Positions 54,661 through 64,000 of a stretch of 64,000 nucleotides of DNA are shown here, one piece after another. The notes under the pieces are model-generated. The model did not search any database. It had not been told where the DNA came from and saw only the letters and a program-made list of their open reading frames with translations. The position numbers and the translations under genes are program-made. Each line of letters starts with the position of its first letter. Within the stretch, counting starts at the first letter, position 1. Origin of the DNA: Stictocephala bisonia (taxonomy: Eukaryota > Arthropoda > Insecta > Hemiptera > Membracidae); the NCBI GenBank assembly GCA_035578905.1, contig JAQJVL010000702.1:248001-312000 (forward strand), given 5' to 3'.

Positions 54661-56894
54661 ATATTGCCCATGTATTTAGTTTTATGAATAAAGACCGTAT
54701 TTACTGTATCATTTTCATATTATGTAAAACACCCACCAATTACAGGATTATGGTGGTTAAAATTTTCATAATTTACTTGTAAATACACAGTAAAATTTGT
54801 GAACTCGATTTATTATTATTATTAATTACTAAATACGTTTACTTTCAAACCCTCACTATTCCACCAAGTACCAAATGAAGCATATAAAAAAACAAAAATC
54901 CGTTTAAATGACATCTCAGTTTAAATAGTCAATCCTTTCCCATCAGTGTGGTCGCAAGCTTACTGTTTCTAGAAAGATGGGCGACACGTCGGCTGGTCTT
55001 TGGGTTAGACGGCGCCGTCCAAGGCTGGCACAACAAATCAATAACTTGCTTGGTAAACCGCACCAAACATTAAACACATGATCAAATGTCTGAATAGAGA
55101 AGAAGAAAACTCGGTAGCTCTTTAAAGAGGCCAAACTAATGATGGCAGGCAAACGAAGGTAAATTACATAACGAAAGTAAATGAATGGCTGAAAAATACT
55201 ATGAAAGTATGATAATGATGGTGTTATTGGTACATATTTACAATCAAACCCTTGATTAAATGGAGTAAAACTATTCCAGATCATTCATCTGCTTATTTGA
55301 ATAAAAGGTTTGGTTTTCATCTTAATTATTTAACAAATTTCCAACAGGATTGAAAAGGTTACTATCATTGAAAAAGAATTTCAAAGCACTTCTCACTAAT
55401 AAAGAACCTTAGACTACAGTTTAGTAGACTATTTCAATGAAATACGTAGTTTGAATAGAAATTACTAGTTTTTAATTATTTTTGGAATACATAAGCTTAT
55501 TTTATTTAAATTTTTTGTAATTACGTCTGTTATGAAATTAGATTGTCCACAACAATAAATATATTTGATTTGTGTAGTTTTAAAAATGAGTTTTGTTAAT
55601 ATTTTAATTGTTTGTTTTTAGTATTATTATGGCATTAGTGTTAAGGTTTTTTAACACTTCCTCGCTACTAGGACATCTCGAACACGACTTACATAGCCCA
55701 TTACCATTGTGGTCAATCAATTTGAGATGAAAAACGAAAAAAAACACTACATTAACTGATAAATTAATTTAAGGTTAAACATGAAAACAATTGCAGCACT
55801 CCAACTAGAGGCGAGTCCAATGTCTGGGTACCCCAATGAGTGTGTTGTGGGGGTTTCCAACAACGAATAGGTTTTGCATTCCAAAAAAGTGTTATTTTAA
55901 TAAATAATAATTTTAGTTGTATTTCAATACTCTAAATTTTTTAATTCAAAATGTGTTATTTGTAGTTGACCATACAAGACATTGTATTACAAACTTCAAT
56001 TCAGTCACTGTGCTACTTAATGTAAATATAGAAATGCACATCCAAATATATAATACAACAATTTTAACAAAAGCATTATTTCAAGAGTGCTATAGATGTA
56101 AGAACTCATTTATTGACATCTATTGTTGAACTCGAATATTAGTAACAAGTATTTTCTAATAGAAATTCCTTTATTGATTTTTTTAAAAATGTTGTCTGTA
56201 TTTTCCAATTTTATTAGAACAGGTAGGTAGGCGATTAATGTAATTTTGGACCGGTATTTTGTGGAAGCAGGGCGGCAAGCCATAATTTGTGAGAGGCCTG
56301 TTGTCTGACTTGTGTCGTTAATTATGACTATTTAATTATTTAGACCAAGATATTTTTAATTAAATCACCTTTGATTAAGTATTTCAATTCAAGTTATTGA
56401 GACTAGTCTCTGTTCGTTTTCTTTGAAAACACCGTTAAATTAAGGTGCTCCTTTACATGTGTTTACATTAAATAAAATTTTTTAAAACTTGTCGCCGAAT
56501 TGGGGGGTTTAGAGGACAGGTAAAAATGTTGTATGGTAGCCAAAAGTGCAGTTTTACATTCCTACTAAGTTTGGTTTTAATTAATGCGATAGATAAAACG
56601 TTAATATGGAGTGTCTAGAATTTGGCTCATCCTGTTGTCCTGTAAAGGTATAACCCACGATCTAAATATACATCTCTTTATTGACCTTGAGAACTTCTAT
56701 AGTTAACGAGCCTGAAATAGGTCGACATTTGAGTCTACTGAATGTGCTGATATACATTCTGCAAACAATTGAAAATATCGAAACCAGAATACCACAATTT
56801 ACTAATATTTAGGATCTAAAGAATCGAAAACAAATGTCAACACAAATATTAGCCCTTTCCCTGCCAGCGTCATAATAATATGACGTTGTGGGTC
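54661..56894. other. Unassigned AT-rich DNA
   Basis: No gene, RNA or clear repeat recognised. TTAGCCCTTTCCCTGCCAGC at about 56851 resembles the end of a piggyBac-like MITE, but no partner was found. Confidence 0.35.
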
Positions 56895-56932
56895 TGACCC
56901 CAAACTGCCAACGTTGGGGCAGTTTGGGGTCA
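56895..56932. repeat. Perfect 15-bp GC-rich hairpin
   Basis: TGACCCCAAACTGCC (56895-56909) and its exact reverse complement (56918-56932) around the 8-nt loop AACGTTGG. Adjacent bases include CGTCATAATAATATGACG, a second small palindrome at 56869-56886. Together they look like a subterminal structure of a DNA element. Confidence 0.65.
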
Positions 56933-58549
56933 GTGGGTTGGTAGTTTTAAAAAATGACCCTCAAGTATTCACAAGAAAATCTTAAGTGAGAGCATAGATC
57001 AAGTAGTACATGAAATTTAAGGCTTTTATATGGACAGATTTTTCCACGATTTCAATGATCATGCTTTTAAAATATGTATTTTACTGTTTTACACATATTT
57101 CTTATATTCAACAATTTGTACATACATAAAAATTAAGCAGATTAAAAAAGATGTTGGTACTATAAATAATTGTTTTTTAAATTACAACGTTTTCTGTTGC
57201 ATTTATTATAATTACAAATAAATATGATCTTATTTGTAAACTTTAGATATTTTACATAAACTTCAGTCTATTAGGAAAATACCAACGAAAGTATCATATC
57301 TGTACTTTTATAAATGAAGTTTCCAAAGAGTTTTAAAGATAACCTCCACAAAATGTCTTATTTTGGCAAGGCATTCAAGGGATAGGCACATCTAAACCAG
57401 CCCGGCAGGGAAGACGTTGGAGTCACCAAAGAAGCCAGACAGGAAAGGATTAGGTTTCATACTCCAATTTACAAACTTTTCTATGAAGACTAGATTCAAT
57501 TAATTACATCTGTCGAGGAATGTAAGGCAAATGGAATGGGGAAGGCGTGGAAGAAAGTCGCTCCGATGGCCTCAGCCTGCAAGCTCGGCTGTGAAAGTAC
57601 GATGGGAATGTTTCCACGGCTCCTCCCCTTGGTACTTTGCCGGTCTGACGGGCGAAAGGAGCAGAAAGTAGCGCGCTGTGAGTAACGGGACCGCAACCGG
57701 AAAGGTCATGCCGAACTCAAGAGACGGAAACACGTCATTACAGCGAAGAACACAATTTGGTTCGTGATGCTGGTGCGTCTACTTCTGGAGAGGTTCACTT
57801 GTAGAGATGAAATGAAACCTTGACCTTGGTCCTCTGAAGATATATCCTCAATAGTGTAGGCTTTCTACCATGATGGGACTTTCAAGTGAGAGAAAGGTGC
57901 CCTGGAGGAATCGACATCACAATAAAGAAAGGCAACGTCCTTTTACACGCTGATATATCTTGAAAATTCAATAAAAACTATGTACTTAATATAATTTTGA
58001 TTTGTTCTTATCTTTTTAGAACATTACAATACTGTAATTTCTCTTCCCCTAAGCTCTCGACACAGTAATGAACATTGAGTGTACTACAATATCGCAAACA
58101 GTAAAGCAGCGACATAACATATTGTTGACAGTTGTAGAATTTACACCATTCATAAAACAAAATATTTAAAGGAGATTGTAGAGATCAGTTATTGATCACT
58201 AACGAAATTAACGACCAGACTTTAGTTCACAGACCGAGTCCAAACTGTCGTGTAAAATGTATTACAAAGGTATTACATCTTATTTATTAAATACTGTAAT
58301 AAGGCAACATTGCAACATTCATTCCCAACTGTTTAACGAATTTTTATTAAAATAAATATGATTATATAGTGGTTATAATGGGCGATAAAGTTCAAACACA
58401 TCAATATTTTCTATAATATTAGACGTTCAAACTCAGCGCAGCGATAGAGCGATGAGTTGTCGTAATATTTCCAACAAAGTATCCAAACCTGAGGCCTATA
58501 TATGGAAACGTGTAGCTGTGCGTGTGACGTTTAATTTGTTTATAGTTGT
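56933..58549. other. Unassigned DNA, GC-richer at 57390-57780
   Basis: The GC-richer part holds GC-box-like and CG-containing words and a 66-codon minus-strand frame (57696-57496) without known features. It could be an unseen 5' exon or promoter. No call is justified. Confidence 0.3.
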
Positions 58550-58580
58550 ACCACAGAATATCTGTCTATATTCTGTGGTT
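58549..58580. repeat. 12-bp hairpin
   Basis: Arms ACCACAGAATAT (58550-58561) and ATATTCTGTGGT (58568-58579), loop of 6 nt. Confidence 0.55.
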
Positions 58581-58864
58581 GTACTAACCATGTTCCATAA
58601 CTGAGACTGTTCCATAGTGTACAAAAATGCTAAAAAACTTCATGTTTTTAGGAATGCTTTGATTGAACCCCGCGTTCCTCACCTAATCATAACCCAACAT
58701 GACAAGGTCATGGGCCAGCTATACACCTCTATCAATACTGTACATACAGGCATAGGAGACCTAGGAGTCTAGTCTAGGAGACCTGACATACGGAACACTC
58801 CAAGCGATTACAACATTCATTTTACTCTTTACTTTAGTGAAAGTTACGAGCCAAAAACTAAAGC

Positions 58865-58988
58865 TTCCGGTAACGACCTGTAAAAGCGTTATTTACATCA
58901 CCAAACGTTTTGCCCATATTGTGATGTGGCACCCTCAGTGGTGATTCCGAGACTCATAAATAACACATTGAAGCGGTCGTTACCGGAA
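58865..58988. repeat. 14-bp inverted repeat, arms 96 bp apart
   Basis: TTCCGGTAACGACC at 58865-58878 and its exact reverse complement at 58975-58988. Possibly the two ends or subterminal repeats of a small element; no flanking duplication was seen. Confidence 0.5.
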
Positions 58989-60094
58989 ACACAGAGAAGG
59001 AATATAACCGTCTACTTTTTTGTCTGAGCCGGATGCTTTTGTTGTTAGTAATGAATGGCGCCGGTTGTTTAAACTCTACGAATTAAGACAACTTTTATTT
59101 GGCTTACCGATAAAGATAATATATTTATATAGCTGAATACCAATAAATTATGAACTATTGAATGTGAATGGAGTAAATGTTGGTCTACTCCGCTTGGTCA
59201 TAAAACGGAATAACAATAACACATTTATTCTGATAATTGTAATTAATATTTAATCACACAATTTCATTACTTCTTTACGCAGTTTTCTATCTAACACAAT
59301 CAAATGTAGAGCTAATACGTTCACATTAGGGAAAGTTATGAACTGATAATAAATCTGGGTTAACAAGATGTCAGGACGATCATTTACGTAAATATTTAAT
59401 TAGAAAAATCACGGTCAGGTGATCGGTACTCACCGTTGGAGGCAACTAACAAACAACTCACTGCCGGAATAACGTGCTAATGAGCAGCCTAACAAGTGAC
59501 TGGTTGGTAGCTTGAATCCACAAACTCATCAACTAGTCAGTGATTCTCCAGACCTAAAATAGATCTAAGGTCAATATTTATACAAGTGGAGTAGACTCAA
59601 TCCTCACTGCACCACACAAGTAAGTGATTTGTGAAAGTTATTCTCAATAAGAGAGTTACAGATATACTAAAACTAAACAATCGAGCAGTTTATCTCGATT
59701 GCCCGTGTGGGCGTTTTATTTCTCTATTATTATTAGTGTAATATAATGTTACATTCAATATTGTATTAATACAATGTAGCCTTTGAATTGAGCAACAATT
59801 AAACTTATAAGTATTTTCGATCGGTTCATTATTAATTTTTTAATGAACTTTAAACGAACGTTCTCCATACTTTTGTACAATGTTGTAATTAAAAGATTGT
59901 GGTATATTTTGTCTTCAGGGGCTAAACTTATTGTACTTAATTGGATGTCCCTTATTCACCACCCCATCCCTGATTTTGTAAAGAATATGAGGTAGTAATG
60001 AATTTGTAAAGTCATACTTTAATATATAACTAACAATAAGTTCTTGCTTTGATAGCAAAACAATGATACCAGTCTAACACTAAAACACTCTAAA
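58989..60094. other. Unassigned DNA before the satellite array
   Basis: Holds TATTTATAC at 59576-59584, TCACT about 30 bp downstream and a GTAAGT at 59620, which could together be a promoter and first exon, but nothing confirms it. Confidence 0.3.
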
Positions 60095-63000
60095 ACCCAT
60101 GGGTCACAGAACATTACTAATTTACACGTTGGTCACCCATGGGTCACAGAACATTACTAATTTACATGTTGGTCACCCATGGGTCACAGAACATTACTAA
60201 TTTACACGTTGGTTACCCATGGGTCACAGAACATTACTAATTTACACGTTGGTCACCCATGGGTCACAGAACATTACTAATTTACACGTTGGTCACCCAT
60301 GGGTCACAGAACATTACTAATTTACACGTTGGTTACCCATGGGTCACAGAACATTACTAATTTACACGTTGGTCACCCATGGGTCACAGAACATTACTAA
60401 TTTACACGTTAGTTACCCATGGGTCACAGAACATTAATAATTTACACGTTGGTCACCCATGGGTCACACAACATAACAAATTTACACGTTGGTTACCCAT
60501 GGGTCACAGAACATAACTAATTTACACGTTGGTTACCCATGGGTCACAGAACATAACTAATTTACACGTTGGTTACCCATGGGTCACAGAACATTACTAA
60601 TTTACATGTTGGTCACCCATGGGTCACACAACATTACTAATTTACGCGATGGTCACCCATGGGTCACAGAACATAACTAATTTACACGTTGGTTACCCAT
60701 GGGTCACACAACATAACTAATTTACACGTTGGTTACCCATGGGCCACAGAACATTACTAATTTACACGTTGGTTACCCATGGGTCACAGAACATAACTAA
60801 TTTACACGTTGGTTACCCATGGGTCACAGAACATTACTAATTTACATGTTGGTCACCCATGGGTCACACAACATTACTAATTTACGCGTTGGTCACCCAT
60901 GGGTCACAGAACATTACTAATTTACACGTTGCTCACCCATAGGTCACAGAACATAACTAATTTACACGTTGGTCACCCATAGGTCACAGAACATAAATAA
61001 TTTACACGTTGGTTCCCCATGGGTTACAAAACATTACTAATTTACACGTTGGTCCCCCATGGGTCACACAACATTACTAATTTACACGTTGGTCACCCAT
61101 AGGTCACAGAACATAACTAATTTACACGTTGGTCCCCCATGGGTTACAAAACATTACTAATTTACATGTTGGTCACCCATGGGTCACACAACATTACTAA
61201 TTTACGCGTTGGTCACCCATGGGTCACAGAACATAACTAATTTACACGTTGGTTACCCATGGGTCACACAACATAACTAATTTACACGTTGGTTACCCAT
61301 GGGCCACAGAACATTACTAATTTACACGTTGGTTACCCATGGGTCACAGAACATAACTAATTTACACGTTGGTTACCCATGGGTCACAGAACATTACTAA
61401 TTTACATGTTGGTCACCAATGGGTCACACAACATTACTAATTTACGCGTTGGTCACCCATGGGTCACAGAACATTACTAATTTACACGTTGCTCACCCAT
61501 AGGTCACAGAACATAACTAATTTACACGTTGGTCACCCCATAGGTCACAGAACATAACTAATTTACACGTTGGTTCCCCATGGGTTATAAAACATTACTA
61601 ATTTACACGTTGGTCCCCCATGGGTCACACAACATTACTAATTTACACGTTGGTCACCCATAGGTCACAGAACATAACTAATTTACACGTTGGTCCCCCA
61701 TGGGTTACAAAACATTACTAATTTACACGTTGGTCCCCATGGGTCACACAACATTACTAATTTACACGTTGGTCACCCATGGGTCACAGAACATTACTAA
61801 TTTACACGTTGCTCACCCATGGGTCACAGAACATTACTAATTAAATGTTGGTCACCCATGGGTCACACAACATTACTAATTTACGCGTTGGTCACCCATG
61901 GGTCACAGAACATTACTAATTTACACGTTGCTCACCCATAGGTCACAGAACATAACTAATTTACACGTTGGTCACCCATAGGTCACAGAACATAAATAAT
62001 TTACACGTTGGTTCCCCATGGGTTACAAAACATTACTAATTTACACGTTGGTCCCCCATGGGTCACACAACATTACTAATTTACACGTTGGTCACCCATA
62101 GGTCACAGAACATAACTAATTTACACGTTGGTTCCCCATGGGTTACAAAACATTACTAATTTACACGTTGGTCCCCCATGGGTTACACAACATTACTAAT
62201 TTACACGTTGGTTCCCCATGGGTCACAGAACATTACTAATTTACACGTTGCTCACCCATGGGTCACAGAACATTACTAATTTACACGTTGGTCCCCCATG
62301 GGTCACAGAACATTACTAATTTACATGTTGGTCACCCATGGGTCACAGAACATAACTAATTTACACGTTGGTTACCCATGGGTCACACAACATAACTAAT
62401 TTACACGTTGGTTACCCATGGGTCACAGAACACTACTAATTTACACGTTGGTTACCCATGGGTCACAGAAGATAACTAATTTACACGTTGGTTACCCATG
62501 GGTCACACAACATTACTAATTTACACGTTGGTCACCCATGGGTCACAGAACATAACTAATTTACACGTTGGTTACCCATGGGTCACACAACATAACTAAT
62601 TTACACGTTGGTTACCCATGGGCCACAGAACATTACTAATTTACACGTTGGTTACCCATGGGTCACAGAACATAACTAATTTACACGTTGGTTACCCATG
62701 GGTCACAGAACATTACTAATTTACATGTTGGTCACCAATGGGTCACACAACATTACTAATTTACGCGTTGGTCACCCATGGGTCACAGAACATTACTAAT
62801 TTACACGTTGCTCACCCATAGGTCACAGAACATAACTAGTTTACACGTTGGTCACCCCATAGGTCACAGAACATAACTAATTTACACGTTGGTTCCCCAT
62901 GGGTTACAAAACATTACTAATTTACACGTTGGTCCCCCATGGGTCACACAACATTACTAATTTACACGTTGGTCACCCATAGGTCACAGAACATAACTAA

Positions 63001-63740
63001 TTTACACGTTGGTCCCCCATGGGTTACAAAACATTACTAATTTACACGTTGGTCCCCATGGGTCACACAACATTACTAATTTACACGTTGGTCACCCATG
63101 GGTCACAGAACATTACTAATTTACACGTTGCTCACCCATGGGTCACAGAACATTACTAATTTACACGTTGCTCACCCATAGGTCACAGAACATAACTAAT
63201 TTACACGTTGGTCACCCCATAGGTCACAGAACATAACTAATTTACACGTTGGTTCCCCATGGGTTACAAAACATTACTAATTTACACGTTGGTCCCCCAT
63301 GGGTCACACAACATTACTAATTTACACGTTGGTCACCCATAGGTCACAGAACATAACTAATTTACACGTTGGTCCCCCATGGGTTACAAAACATTACTAA
63401 TTTACACGTTGGTCCCCCATGGGTCACACAACATTACTAATTTACACGTTGGTCACCCATGGGTCACAGAACATTACTAATTTACACGTTGGTCACCCAT
63501 GGGTCACAGAACATTACTAATTTACACGTTGGTCACCCATAGGTCACAGAACATAACTAATTTACACGTTGGTTCCCCATGGGTTACAAAACATTACTAA
63601 TTTACACGTTGGTCCCCCATGGGTCACAGAATATTACTAATTTTCATGTTAGCCACCCATGGGTACAAGGTACATTACTAATTTACATGTTGCTCACTCA
63701 TGGGTACATAGAACATTACTAATGTGCGTGTTGGCCAACC
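60095..63740. repeat. 40-bp satellite array, about 91 copies
   Basis: Head-to-tail copies of a 40-bp unit: CCCATGGGTCACAGAACATT then ACTAATTTACACGTTGGTCA. Identity between units is high; recurring variants are GGTTACCC, ACATAACTAA, CACACAACA, CATAGGTC, TTACATG, TTACGCG and TTGCTCA. Single-base length changes occur (for example CACCCCATAGG near 61537, 62857 and 63218). Blocks of variants repeat at about 560, 1320 and 360 bp, so the array also grew by duplication of multi-unit blocks. The last two or three copies (63640-63735) are degenerate. The unit is 40 bp, not a multiple of three, and contains TAA, so it is not coding. Confidence 0.97.
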
Positions 63741-64000
63741 CTGAGTAGTTATACCATTCATAATTAACTTTGACCTAAAATGTTTATCTCTATTGAATGT
63801 TTTTATTTTGGAATATCTACTTACATTGTCAGCTCAAAAATATAAGGGAAGCTCGGTGCCCTGATATGAATAAACCTATTAAAAAACTATCAAAATTAAA
63901 GTTGGCGAGGAAAATGAATCATTAATAGTATGTTTATCAGTGTTAGACACAATACTTAACTGATTAAAAAACCTAAAAGCTGTCGGACAACATCACAATA
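63741..64000. other. Unassigned DNA after the satellite
   Basis: 260 bp of AT-rich sequence; nothing recognised. Confidence 0.4.

Noticed and set aside
60095..63740. CRISPR array
   Set aside because: The units are head-to-tail repeats without unique spacers, and the genome is eukaryotic. It is a satellite.

Overview
The window is animal, most likely insect, nuclear DNA. It is AT-rich. Its protein-coding genes are split by introns with GT-AG junctions, and the gaps between them are packed with transposons of typical arthropod families (piggyBac-like, mariner, hAT, PIF/Harbinger, jockey/CR1-type LINEs). The alpha-tubulin gene has a first coding exon holding only the start Met, a layout known from insect alpha-tubulins. 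A hemipteran is my guess, but nothing here proves the order.

Three host genes are clear. (1) The 3' end of an NHLRC2-like gene (+ strand): three exons at 781-888, 5840-6020 and 8003-8244, with consistent splice phases and upstream exons outside the window. (2) A complete alpha-tubulin gene (- strand, 33291 to 24935): four coding exons adding up to exactly 450 codons, with a TATA/CCAAT/CRE-like promoter near 33385-33480. (3) An intronless 439-residue mitochondrial sulfide:quinone oxidoreductase (SQOR, - strand, 53053-51734). These genes have unrelated jobs and no shared regulation is visible. Two near-identical terminal exons of a piggyBac-transposase-like protein (10175-10389 and 18231-18445) lie in a tandem duplication and look conserved as protein.

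Layout: 1-8244 NHLRC2 introns and exons, with a nest of three DNA elements (957-2673) and a mariner copy (6499-7843). 9470-20715 is a tandem duplication of a roughly 2.2-2.5 kb unit; each copy has been opened by different insertions (a composite element with a reverse-oriented LINE, a TIR element, a LINE that itself carries a piggyBac-like MITE, and a second TIR element). 21400-23180 holds LINE pieces. 24935-33480 is the tubulin gene, with a PIF/Harbinger derivative carrying a MADF-type exon in its second intron. 34984-38856 is a decayed but structurally whole DNA transposon of uncertain superfamily, with TIRs, a 4-bp target duplication and a dozen subterminal repeats. 41015-41908 is a hAT deletion derivative with an 8-bp target duplication. 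42-50 kb holds MITEs, three minisatellites, a GC-rich patch and a 7SL-like fragment. 51734-53053 is SQOR. 53130-60090 is mostly unassigned AT-rich DNA. 60095-63740 is an array of about 90 copies of a 40-bp repeat with internal higher-order duplications.

The best candidates for something new are the duplicated piggyBac-type terminal exons, the unclassified 3.9-kb transposon and the structured 40-bp satellite. All identifications come from reading the sequence and from remembered family features; no database search was run.
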